DNA of 64,000 nucleotides. Source: Mycolicibacterium neoaurum VKM Ac-1815D (lineage in GTDB: Bacteria; Actinomycetota; Actinomycetes; Mycobacteriales; Mycobacteriaceae). The DNA is taken from NCBI RefSeq assembly GCF_000317305.3, contig NC_023036.2:186001-250000 (forward strand). Direction: 5' to 3'. The position numbers and the translations under genes were made by a program. This document shows positions 17,431-24,959 of this stretch, piece by piece (position 1 is the first letter of the stretch; every line of letters starts with the position of its first letter). The notes below the pieces were generated by a model, which was not told the DNA's origin, did no database searches, and saw nothing but the letters and a program-made list of their open reading frames with translations.

Positions 17431-18050
17431 TACCCGTACACCGCGAGCTGTACCCGATTCTGGGCGCCCAGCTTGGTCATCAGGTTCGCGACATGGGTCT
17501 TGACCGTCGTCACCCCCAGATGCAGGCGTGCCGCGATCTCCTGATTGGACAAACCCTCGATCACCAGCGGCAGCACATCCTCTTCTCGTTCGGTCAGCGG
17601 GACCGGTTCCACCGCCGCGGTGCCGCGCGCGTCGACAGCGCGAAGTACCAAGCGCTGCAACACATGCGCCGACAACACCAGTTCCCCGGCGGCCACCCGT
17701 CGCACCGCGGCGAGCAGTTCACTCGGTTCGGTGTCCTTGACCAGAAACCCCGACGCGCCGGCGGCCAGCGCCGGGTACAGGTGCTCGTCATCATCGAACG
17801 TCGTCAACACCAGGATCTTCGAATCGGCCCGTGCCGAGCGGATCTGCTCGGTCGCGGTGATGCCGTCCACCCCTGGCATGCGGAGATCCATCAGCACGAC
17901 GTCCGGCATCAGTTCAGCGGTGGCACGGACGGCCTGCGCCCCATCGGAAGCTTCCGCGACCACCTCGATGTCCTCGGTCGAATCGCAGAGCATCCGCAGA
18001 CCCGCTCGCACCAGGCGCTGATCGTCGGCGATCACGACACGGGTAACCAT
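17415..18050 (-). CDS. NarL/LuxR-type response regulator
   Basis: The 211-residue protein has an N-terminal receiver domain (VVIADDQRLVRAGLRMLC, phospho-acceptor Asp in DVVLMDLRMPGVDG, switch Thr in VLTTFDDDEHLYPAL, Lys in FLVKDTEP). Its C-terminal LuxR-type helix-turn-helix carries LTEREEDVLPLVIEGLSNQEIAARL. ATG 18050 starts the canonical MVTRVVIADDQ. It is transcribed after, and overlaps by 19 bp, the histidine kinase gene, so the two form one system. The regulon is unknown; the convergent multicopper oxidase is the nearest neighbour. Confidence 0.92.
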   Translation of the reverse strand: MVTRVVIADDQRLVRAGLRMLCDSTEDIEVVAEASDGAQAVRATAELMPDVVLMDLRMPGVDGITATEQIRSARADSKILVLTTFDDDEHLYPALAAGASGFLVKDTEPSELLAAVRRVAAGELVLSAHVLQRLVLRAVDARGTAAVEPVPLTEREEDVLPLVIEGLSNQEIAARLHLGVTTVKTHVANLMTKLGAQNRVQLAVYGYQRMV

Positions 18051-19111
18051 GCCCGCACCTCCCATCCCCGCTCACCGCGACCGGAGCGGAATTCACCGCC
18101 CATGAGGGCCAACCGCTCCGACATCCCGACGATCCCCAGCCCACCCGCCGATTCGTCGCCACCGGCGTTGTCCACTCGGATGTCGATGCCACCATCGCGT
18201 CGTGTCACGCTCAGCGTCACCGGGCCCACGGGCTCGGCATGTTTCATCACATTGGTCAGCGATTCTTGGATCACTCGCAGCACCGTGAGCCTGGCCATCG
18301 CATCCAGACCCGTGCCGTCCCTGTCGATATCGGCGGTCACCGCGAAACCTGCGGCGCGGGTGCGTTCGATCGCGGCGTCGATCTCACTCCACAATGCTTC
18401 GGGTTCCACCATGGCGACCTCGTGCAGGTCCGGATCGCGCAGTGCGCTCTGCCATCTGCGGATATCGGCCAGTGCGTCCGCGGCCGTGCGGTGCACGTCG
18501 CCGAGTACCTCGGCGACCCGCGGGTCGGCACCATCGATCACGTGTTCGGCGACTCCGGTGCGCAGAACGATCGATGCCATGTGATGCGCGACGAGGTCAT
18601 GCAGTTCGCGCGCCATCGCGGTGCGCTCCTGGGCGCGGACCTGCGACTGGGCGGCCGACCTTATCTGACGTTGGCTTCGCAGATACAGGCCGAGCAGCAG
18701 GGGGAGCCCCAAAGCCGCTGCCACCGTGGTCAGATCGGCCGCACCCCAGCGCTGGGCGTGGTCATCGAGCTCCACACCGAGCAGCAGCGCGGCCAGCCAG
18801 GCTGCACTTGCCACCGCCACGACCCTGTTGCTGTCCACCCGGGCGGTCAGATCGGCCAGCGCGATCGCGCCGAGATAGGGCACCACCCCCGACAGGCCCC
18901 AGGCCTGATCGGCGAACATCGGCACCGCAAGTACCGACAGGATCAGCGATACCGGCAACGGCCGGCGCTCACCGCAGAGGAAGACCACCGCCGATGCGCA
19001 GGCCAGTAGCCAAAAGGGCAACGAGACGCGGAACTGCCCGGGAAAGGTGCTCACCGCCAGCAGCACCGGCGTCAACACCAGTGGCACGCTCCGGAGCAGC
19101 AGGCGGTGCAC
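18032..19111 (-). CDS. Membrane sensor histidine kinase (HisKA_3 / NarX-DesK type)
   Basis: A 359-residue kinase. The first about 150 residues hold several hydrophobic helices (e.g. SLPFWLLACASAVVFLCG, VVAVASAAWLAALLLGV) with no large extracytoplasmic domain. A dimerisation/phospho-acceptor helix with ERTAMARELHDLVAHHMASI follows, then an HATPase domain with IDIRVDNAGG and GLGIVGMSERLALMGGEF. It probably senses a membrane or intracellular signal. GTG 19111 is the start. The 3' end overlaps the response-regulator ATG, ensuring paired synthesis. Confidence 0.9.
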   Translation of the reverse strand: MHRLLLRSVPLVLTPVLLAVSTFPGQFRVSLPFWLLACASAVVFLCGERRPLPVSLILSVLAVPMFADQAWGLSGVVPYLGAIALADLTARVDSNRVVAVASAAWLAALLLGVELDDHAQRWGAADLTTVAAALGLPLLLGLYLRSQRQIRSAAQSQVRAQERTAMARELHDLVAHHMASIVLRTGVAEHVIDGADPRVAEVLGDVHRTAADALADIRRWQSALRDPDLHEVAMVEPEALWSEIDAAIERTRAAGFAVTADIDRDGTGLDAMARLTVLRVIQESLTNVMKHAEPVGPVTLSVTRRDGGIDIRVDNAGGDESAGGLGIVGMSERLALMGGEFRSGRGERGWEVRAWLPVS

Positions 19112-19155
19112 GCGATCAGGCTATCGTCTCGGTCCAGGATTCCGGACCGAGCCGC

Positions 19156-20262
19156 TCAGCGGTCGCGGACGCCGCCGTAGATGCCCCGCTTGACGATCCA
19201 CGGCTGGAGTACCCGCTCGATGGACCAGGCCGGGAATCGGAACGCGCGCCCGGTCGGGGTGAACACCTCCAGACCGTCGGGTTGCGCGCCGAGCACCGAG
19301 CCCCACCGCCGCGCCGCCGGGCGGAACCGTCGCGGGGCACCGCGGCGGTCGAGCTGGACCCGGACATTGTGGGCGACCAGCCCGTCGGCACGATTGCGCG
19401 CCGAGGACCGCAGTGGATCGCTGGCCGCGACATCACCGATGGCGAAGATCTCTGGGCGCCCGGGGACCTGGAGCTGATCGGTGACCTCGACGAAGCCGGC
19501 CTCGTCGAGCAGCTCGCCGGGTAGCCATTTGGTGTTCGGCCGCACCCGACCGATCGCCCACAGCACGGCATCGGCATGCGCCCCCGCCTGGCCGGTACTG
19601 AATTGGACCGCCCCGCTGGTGATCTCGTCGCACTGGAAGCCCTCGGGCACCACGGCGCGATGCCGGGGATGCAGCGCGACGCCCGCGTCGAGCAGTCGGC
19701 GCTGTACCCGGCGCCATACCCGCTCGTGATGCTGGGGCAGCGCGCGGTCGCCGGGAAAGTAGAGCGCGACGAGCGCCCGTGGGAGCGCCGCGGCCAGGTT
19801 GGCCGCCGCGCTGACCGCGGCCGCGCCCCCACCGAGCACCGCGATGGTCGACGCCGCGGCGAGTCGCACATGTGCGGCGTGCAGCTCGGCGTCGATCTGA
19901 TCGTTGGACTGCCGGTGTGGGTGCCGCCAGAAGCCATTGCGCACCCCGGTCGCGATGACCAGCGCGTCATAGGGCTCGATGGTGGTCGCCGCACCGGTAT
20001 CGACCGACACGGTGCGCGCCCCCAGGTCGACCCCGGTCAGGGTGCCGTGCACCGTGCGTACCGGGTCGAGCGCTCGGTAGCGGTGGAAATCGATCCAATA
20101 GTGCCGAGCCCAGTCGTCGGGGCGGGCCAGGCGGATACCCAGCTCCTGGCCACTGACCACGCCGGGCTTGGACGAGATACCGACGACGTCGAAATGCTGT
20201 GCCAGCTTCATCGCAGTCAGCACTCCCGCGTCGCCCAGACCGGCGACCACCACACGCTGCAT
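19156..20262 (-). CDS. NAD(P)/FAD-dependent oxidoreductase (NDH-2-like fold)
   Basis: This 368-residue flavoprotein has two dinucleotide motifs: VVVAGLGDAGVLTAMKLA at the start (FAD) and TIAVLGGGAAAVSAAANLA near residue 148 (NAD(P)H). It also has YDALVIATGVRNG and the late FAD motif IFAIGDVAASDPL. The layout is that of pyridine nucleotide-disulfide oxidoreductases and NDH-2-like enzymes without the redox-active Cys pair. No C-terminal membrane anchor is obvious. Start ATG 20262 directly precedes the Rossmann strand. It is divergent from the FAH-family gene. The electron acceptor is unknown. Confidence 0.8.
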   Translation of the reverse strand: MQRVVVAGLGDAGVLTAMKLAQHFDVVGISSKPGVVSGQELGIRLARPDDWARHYWIDFHRYRALDPVRTVHGTLTGVDLGARTVSVDTGAATTIEPYDALVIATGVRNGFWRHPHRQSNDQIDAELHAAHVRLAAASTIAVLGGGAAAVSAAANLAAALPRALVALYFPGDRALPQHHERVWRRVQRRLLDAGVALHPRHRAVVPEGFQCDEITSGAVQFSTGQAGAHADAVLWAIGRVRPNTKWLPGELLDEAGFVEVTDQLQVPGRPEIFAIGDVAASDPLRSSARNRADGLVAHNVRVQLDRRGAPRRFRPAARRWGSVLGAQPDGLEVFTPTGRAFRFPAWSIERVLQPWIVKRGIYGGVRDR

Positions 20263-20368
20263 GCCGTCATCTTCGCCGCCGACGCTTCGGTTGTCGGCGG
20301 AAAGCCACGGAAAGATCGCGAAAAATCGTCGTCCCGGGGGGTAGGTGCCCATCCGTAGGATCGCGGAG

Positions 20369-21274
20369 GTGAAGCTGCGTCGCACCCGCACCCAGTCCGG
20401 CCTTCAGATCGAATTCCTTGCTCCCGGGGGTGACTGGCGGCCGGCGTCGAGCAGCACCGCGCTGGGCGGGCGGGTGTTCGACGCCGATTGGGAGGCCGAG
20501 CAGGCCGACCGGCACCTTCGGAACAGCCCACATCTGCTGCCGTTCCAACCGCTGTCCTTCCGCGACTTCATGCTGTACGAACAGCACAACATCGATGCCG
20601 CCCGGGGTCTGATCCGCCGCTTCCATCCCGGTCTACACCGTGCCGCGGCGGCATACGAGAAGGTCACCGGTCACCCCGCTCCGCAGCTTCGGCCCAAGCC
20701 GCTGTTCTACCGCCAGCCGATCTACTACATGGGTAATGCTCAGACCTTTGTCCCGACCGGCACACCGGTCGCCACACCGAGTTACTCCGACGCGCTCGAC
20801 TTCGAATTGGAGCTCGGGTTCGTACTGTCGGCCCCCTTGCTCGACGCCACGCCCGCCGAAGCCGAGCGGGCGATCGGCGCCTTTGTCGTCGTCAACGACT
20901 TCAGCGCGCGCGATGTCCAGCGCGCCGAGATGGACAGCGGATTCGGCCCCCAGAAGTCCAAGCACTTCCTGAGCTCGATGTCGGATACCGCCGTCACCGC
21001 CGATGAGGTACTGCCGCGCATCGACGCACTCACCGGATCGGTCGCCGTCAACGGTGCGACCGTCAGCATCGTCCGAAGCGGCAATATGGCGCACGGGATC
21101 GGCGAAGTTCTGGCCCACGCCTCGCGTTCGGAACAGCTGCACGCCGGCGAACTGTTCGCCACCGGGACCCTGACCGGTGGCTCCGGAATGGAAACCGGCC
21201 ACTGGTTGCGTCCCGGCGACACGCTGACGCTCACTCTCGACGGTGTGGGCCGGATCGAGCACCTCATCACCTAG
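20369..21274 (+). CDS. Fumarylacetoacetate hydrolase family protein
   Basis: The protein of about 301 residues shows the FAH C-terminal fold: metal-binding acidic residues in DFELELGFVLSAP, the catalytic-loop region VVNDFSARDVQ, KSKHFLSSMSD, and the closing GMETGHWLRPGDTLTLTLDGVG. Members cleave C-C bonds in diketo acids or decarboxylate oxaloacetate-like acids with Mg2+. GTG 20369 has AGGA 8 nt upstream; the frame also opens at GTG 20345. No pathway partner is obvious next to it. Confidence 0.82.
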   Translation: MKLRRTRTQSGLQIEFLAPGGDWRPASSSTALGGRVFDADWEAEQADRHLRNSPHLLPFQPLSFRDFMLYEQHNIDAARGLIRRFHPGLHRAAAAYEKVTGHPAPQLRPKPLFYRQPIYYMGNAQTFVPTGTPVATPSYSDALDFELELGFVLSAPLLDATPAEAERAIGAFVVVNDFSARDVQRAEMDSGFGPQKSKHFLSSMSDTAVTADEVLPRIDALTGSVAVNGATVSIVRSGNMAHGIGEVLAHASRSEQLHAGELFATGTLTGGSGMETGHWLRPGDTLTLTLDGVGRIEHLIT

Positions 21275-21688
21275 AACGCCCGGGGCGGCAATGGTGCGCT
21301 CGGGGTGAGAGAAAGCCTTTCTCCAATTAGTTTTCTGCTCTTCGTTATATACCGCGGTTAGACAATCGGTGTGGACCGAGCGTTCCGCACCACGGCACAG
21401 CCGGCGGGCTTGCCGATGTGTTCGAACAGCAACATGCGTCAATCGAGCTGAACGCCAGCTGATCCCATCTGATGACATCGAGATACGTTGTTGGCAAGGA
21501 TATATCGACGGTAGCTGGAGCAAAGCGGAAGCAAAGCGCCGATATTCACCCCTCGAGGCACCGGTACATCGGTATAGTCAAAATCCGTCACGATCGAAAA
21601 CAAGGGCTCGGTCCACGGGATGTCTGCTGTGCGACCGGCGTCCGCAAGAATGGAGCCAAGACCACACCGGGGGAGGTCTTTTCGTCCG
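21275..21688. other. Gene-free 414-bp AT-richer gap before the MarR gene
   Basis: I see no credible gene here; short open frames on both strands lack start context and family likeness. The segment is visibly poorer in GC than its neighbours (tttctccaattagttttctg, then gttatatacc). A TATAGT hexamer at 21573-21578 could be the -10 element for the MarR gene. It may be promoter plus acquired or decayed sequence. Confidence 0.5.
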
Positions 21689-22174
21689 ATGGCAACGGAA
21701 CTGACGCGGATCTCCGCGGACCTGAGGACGACCATGGAATCGCTCCTCGGGACCATCGACGACTTGGCACGCGAACTGGTTCGGGTGCTCGGGGTGAACC
21801 AGACGGATCGACGGGCCCTCGAACTCATCATCTTGGCCGGCGAGAAGTCGATGACCCCGGGAATACTGGCCGACAGGCTCGGCCTCACCGCCGCGGGCAC
21901 CACGATCGTGCTCAACCGACTGGAGAAGATGGGCTATGTCAGCCGGTCGCTGCATCCCACCGATCGGCGGCGCGTCATCGTGCTGGCCACTGACCTGGCA
22001 GCGCGCCGGATCTCCGAACTCCTCCACCCGCTACTCGACCGTGGCGGAAAGCTGCTGGCCAGCGATTACGACGCGCGGGAGATCGCCTTCGTCGTCGAGT
22101 TCCTCAATCGCACCATCGCACTCCAGCAAGAGCATCTCGACCATCTGCGCGAGTTGGACCCCTACCCACACTGA
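21689..22174 (+). CDS. MarR family transcriptional regulator
   Basis: The 161-residue winged-helix protein has the MarR core: ALELIILAGEKSMTPGILADRLGLTAAGTTIVLNRLEKMGYVSRS, with recognition helix and the wing LHPTDRRRVIVLATD, flanked by long dimerisation helices. MarR proteins are dimeric repressors released by small aromatic or lipophilic ligands. ATG 21689 is preferred (GGAGG 13 nt upstream); ATG 21650 is a longer alternative. It lies upstream of a porin-like secreted protein gene in the same direction, across a gap that contains two dyads. Confidence 0.85.
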   Translation: MATELTRISADLRTTMESLLGTIDDLARELVRVLGVNQTDRRALELIILAGEKSMTPGILADRLGLTAAGTTIVLNRLEKMGYVSRSLHPTDRRRVIVLATDLAARRISELLHPLLDRGGKLLASDYDAREIAFVVEFLNRTIALQQEHLDHLRELDPYPH

Positions 22175-22549
22175 CACGTCCGCATGGACGCACCGCGCTG
22201 ACGCACGACCCGCGGTATCCCCTCCCCCGTGCGACGCACCCTCGGGGTGGCCATGGTCGAGCACCGCACGGCGCCCTCTTTTCGGCGTGACCAAAATACA
22301 AAGCACGGGGCGGAATTTCGTGCAAATACTTTCATTACTTAATTAAGCGCATTTAGTTGTTTATCGGTAAGTACCGAACATTTATAAGGGATTTGCTGTG
22401 AGGCCACAGAACCCATCTCAGCCTGCTAGTTTTCTCCCCTTTGATTTTGCCCCATGCGCTTGATGTTCGGGAAATCACCATTCCATACTTGCTGCCGATT
22501 TTCTCAGGTAACTTCCAGCTACCTAGCCCGACAATTACCAGGAGAATGC
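22175..22549 (+). promoter_or_regulatory. 375-bp AT-rich upstream region with two dyads
   Basis: No gene is seen. The region holds a perfect palindrome CTTAATTAAG (22338-22347) and a second dyad TCGGTA-AG-TACCGA (22364-22377), both about 175-210 nt upstream of the secreted-protein ATG. AT-rich palindromes of this size are typical MarR targets, and a MarR gene ends just upstream; that link is inference. The ribosome site AGGAGA lies just before ATG 22550. Confidence 0.45.
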
Positions 22550-23905
22550 ATGAGCGCGACCGTACAACCACGTCTGAAAATCGGCATCGCGGTAGCTGGT
22601 GCCGGCGCGATAGCGCTCGCCCCGGTCATTCAGCCGATGCCCGATATCGCGGAGCCACTGGCGCGTTCGGTGTCGACAGCGACGGTTGCGCTCAGCGCGA
22701 CGACCAACCCGATCGAACAATGGCTGCAGATCATCAACACCGCGATCGCCAACGGCGGTGCGCTCGCCCAGACCTACCTGGCCAATCCCGCACCCATCCT
22801 GCGCCAGCTGATTCTGAACGGAATCGGTTATGGCGAGCAGACGTTCACCGCTCTGCAATCGACCGTGACCGCGTTGATCGACAACCTGCGCTTCGACAAC
22901 CCCAGCGGCCTGCCGATGAATCTGAAGAACGCCTGGGATCAGATCATGGCCGGTGACATCACCAATGGTCTGCCCGCACTCTACTCAGCGGTGGCGGGAT
23001 ACGCACTCTTCAGCGCCTTCCCGCTGATCAATCTGCTGGAAATTCCCTCCACGATGGCACAGAACTTCGCGAATGCCGTCGAGGCCGGGGTACAGGGCGC
23101 TCTTGGGCTGGTCTTCGGCGCTCTCGCCATTCCTCCGGCCATCGTCGAGGCCACCGCAGTCCAGTTCCAATCCGTCTTGAACGCCGTACAAACCGGAGAC
23201 TGGCTGGGTGCGATCAACGACACATTCGGTATCCCCGGCGCGATGGTCGGCGCCTTCTTCAACGGATTCGGCTTCAACGCGGGGTTACTGAGCCCCGACG
23301 GACTGATCGACATGGCCATCAAAGCCATGAACTCGATAGCCGAGGCGCTCGGGGCGGTACCGCCGGCGGCGGCAATGGCCGCACCGCTGGTAGCCAAGGC
23401 GGCAGACCTGGGACCGTCGGCGTTGCCTGCGGACGAGTCGAGCGTGACCACGGTGGTCCTGCGCACCGAGGGCACGGCGAGCGCTGAAAACACCGACGGC
23501 TCCGCCGCCGTCGAACCCGGCGCCGAGCAACCTGCAATCGACGGCACCACTCCCGCCGAGCCACTGGCAGCAGAACCGGAGGTCACCGAACCCGACCTCA
23601 CCGCGCCGGAGATCACCGAACCCGACCTCACCGAGTCCCTCTCGGCAGAGCCCACCGACACCGAGGCCGAGTCCGAGTCCGAGCGCGAATCCGGATACCA
23701 GGATCTACGGTCTCCGTCGGCTGAGAGCACTGATAGCGACCTCGGCACCGGAAATGCCCGCAGCAGCAGGCCGACCGAGTCCACCGACTCCGCTCAGTCG
23801 ACCAACCGCGAGGATCGCTCGGAAAGCAGCAACTCGGGCAGCAACAGCGGCCCTGAGGCCGGCGGTGGCACGTCGGCAAGTGAGTCCTCCGGCGCCGCGG
23901 CATAA
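22550..23905 (+). CDS. Secreted GjpA-like putative outer-membrane porin with acidic tail
   Basis: The protein of 451 residues opens with an N-terminal hydrophobic signal region (LKIGIAVAGAGAIALAPVIQP), then an Ala/Leu/Asn-rich amphipathic domain (residues about 50-300; NPIEQWLQIINTAIANGGAL) that resembles mycobacterial proteins named GjpA-like porins. The last about 140 residues are disordered and rich in Glu, Ser, Thr and Pro, with a duplicated TEPDLT unit. It is likely exported to the outer membrane or surface. The porin name is by resemblance only. AGGAG before ATG 22550 supports the start over the longer frame. It is monocistronic, ending at a strong terminator. Confidence 0.6.
   Translation: MSATVQPRLKIGIAVAGAGAIALAPVIQPMPDIAEPLARSVSTATVALSATTNPIEQWLQIINTAIANGGALAQTYLANPAPILRQLILNGIGYGEQTFTALQSTVTALIDNLRFDNPSGLPMNLKNAWDQIMAGDITNGLPALYSAVAGYALFSAFPLINLLEIPSTMAQNFANAVEAGVQGALGLVFGALAIPPAIVEATAVQFQSVLNAVQTGDWLGAINDTFGIPGAMVGAFFNGFGFNAGLLSPDGLIDMAIKAMNSIAEALGAVPPAAAMAAPLVAKAADLGPSALPADESSVTTVVLRTEGTASAENTDGSAAVEPGAEQPAIDGTTPAEPLAAEPEVTEPDLTAPEITEPDLTESLSAEPTDTEAESESERESGYQDLRSPSAESTDSDLGTGNARSSRPTESTDSAQSTNREDRSESSNSGSNSGPEAGGGTSASESSGAAA
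23579..23633 (+). repeat. 30-bp tandem repeat in the acidic tail
   Basis: Two 25-bp near-identical copies (23579-23603 and 23609-23633, one mismatch) with a 30-bp period encode E-V/I-TEPDLT in the tail of the GjpA-like protein. Confidence 0.85.
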
Positions 23906-23926
23906 CGACCGCGTCGCCACGACGCG

Positions 23927-23956
23927 TGGGCCCCGCTCCTGAACGAGCGGGGCCCA
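23927..23956 (+). terminator. Intrinsic terminator after the GjpA-like gene
   Basis: A 12-bp perfect stem TGGGCCCCGCTC / GAGCGGGGCCCA with a 6-nt loop is followed by CTTTTG, 21 nt after the stop codon. It is the most classical rho-independent terminator in the window. Confidence 0.9.
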
Positions 23957-24026
23957 CTTTTGTGCGGTCCCGCAGGCACGGGAGTTTCAGCTCATCGAAA
24001 TAGACCCGCGCAGAGAAAGGACGACA

Positions 24027-24063
24027 ATGACCCTCGGCTGGAATTCTTCCGACCGAGGGTCAT
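24027..24063 (-). terminator. Terminator of the downstream minus-strand secreted-protein gene
   Basis: An 11-bp perfect stem ATGACCCTCGG / CCGAGGGTCAT with a 15-nt loop lies about 50 nt past the stop of the minus-strand gene ending at 24114. It faces the plus-strand terminator at 23927-23956, so the two convergent genes have separate hairpins. Confidence 0.65.
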
Positions 24064-24113
24064 CGCACAACTATTCACGTCATGCAAAGCCGCAGAATTG
24101 TGCGGTCAAGCGA

Positions 24114-24728
24114 TCAGGTGACGTTGGTGGTCGTGAGCGTCGGCGACGGATTCGGGTAGCACGACGTCGCAACGTTGATACCGGGTGACACCCGGGTGGT
24201 CATGGTCATGCCGGGGCTGGAGTAGCTGGTGCCGGCGTACTTGCTGGTGATCGTTCCGGGAGCATTGGCCGTGACGTTGATCGTGACCGCGGGCGGTGTG
24301 AAGCTGCTGCCACCGCTGATCGGGCCGGGGACGGTGAGCACCACATCGGACCCCACCAGGGCCGCCGAACCGGACACGGTTCCACCGGATGTGCTGGTGG
24401 AGACGAATGTCGAGTTCGCCGGGACCGGAATGATCATCTTCAGATTGCTGATATTCGTCACCGTGAAGCCGGAGGCGGACGACGGCACGCTCGACGAACC
24501 CGGCGTGAGGGTGATGGCGACCGGAGAACCCGCGGTCACCGAACCCGGCGCGACGCCGTCGACCGACGTGGTCATGCTGGAGGTCTGGGAAACGCCGAGG
24601 ACCGTGCCCTGGCAACTCCAATTGACGGTGGTGGCCGCGTTCGCGACTCCGGCGAAACACATGGCGGCAGCGAGCGCCATCGGGGTTACCGCACCGACGC
24701 GAAGCATCGTGGACGTATTCGATCGCAT
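24114..24728 (-). CDS. Secreted Ser/Thr/Gly-rich protein of unknown function
   Basis: The 204-residue product has a clear Sec signal (GAVTPMALAAAMCFAGVANA, cleavage after about residue 31). The mature domain is beta-rich, with many Thr/Ser/Val/Gly, LTPGSSSVPSSASGF and NATFVSTSTSGGTVSGS-like runs. Only two cysteines occur in the mature part (NWSCQG near the start, ATSCYP near the end), suggesting one disulfide joining both ends. No enzyme motif is visible. It looks like a small exported beta-sandwich of the mycobacterial envelope. Its promoter must lie in the AT-rich 224 bp upstream (24729-24952). Confidence 0.72.
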   Translation of the reverse strand: MRSNTSTMLRVGAVTPMALAAAMCFAGVANAATTVNWSCQGTVLGVSQTSSMTTSVDGVAPGSVTAGSPVAITLTPGSSSVPSSASGFTVTNISNLKMIIPVPANSTFVSTSTSGGTVSGSAALVGSDVVLTVPGPISGGSSFTPPAVTINVTANAPGTITSKYAGTSYSSPGMTMTTRVSPGINVATSCYPNPSPTLTTTNVT

Positions 24729-24941
24729 TACTTACTCCCAAAAGGTGAGGGTTACGGCGTGGCCGGAAAGCAACGCCGCGGTGGAACGCAGAAAAGATAA
24801 CCCGTCGAATTTGAAATTCCGTGCACATATTCGACACGTTTTGATAGCAATATCGGTTAATTCAATTTAACTATTCGACGCAAGAATTAACACAAATGCG
24901 AATAGCGTTATGCGCAACAATTAAAATATTCGGCGCGATAC

Positions 24942-24959
24942 CCGGTAGCCCGCTACCGG
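24942..24959 (-). terminator. Hairpin overlapping the hrpA stop codon
   Basis: CCGGTAGC / GCTACCGG, a perfect 8-bp stem with a 2-nt loop, spans the TAG stop of hrpA. On the minus strand it leads into AT-rich sequence (about 24916-24930, GAATATTTTAATTG), which suits intrinsic termination. Confidence 0.65.

Noticed and set aside
21369..21704. Open frame between the FAH-family and MarR genes
   Set aside because: Translation is unlike any family, starts are weak, and it runs out of frame into the MarR gene.
24027..24190. Short open frame starting ATG behind GAGAAAGGACGACA
   Set aside because: The ribosome site is good, but the frame is only about 54 codons, the start lies inside a terminator-like stem, and most of it is antisense to a well-supported secreted-protein gene.
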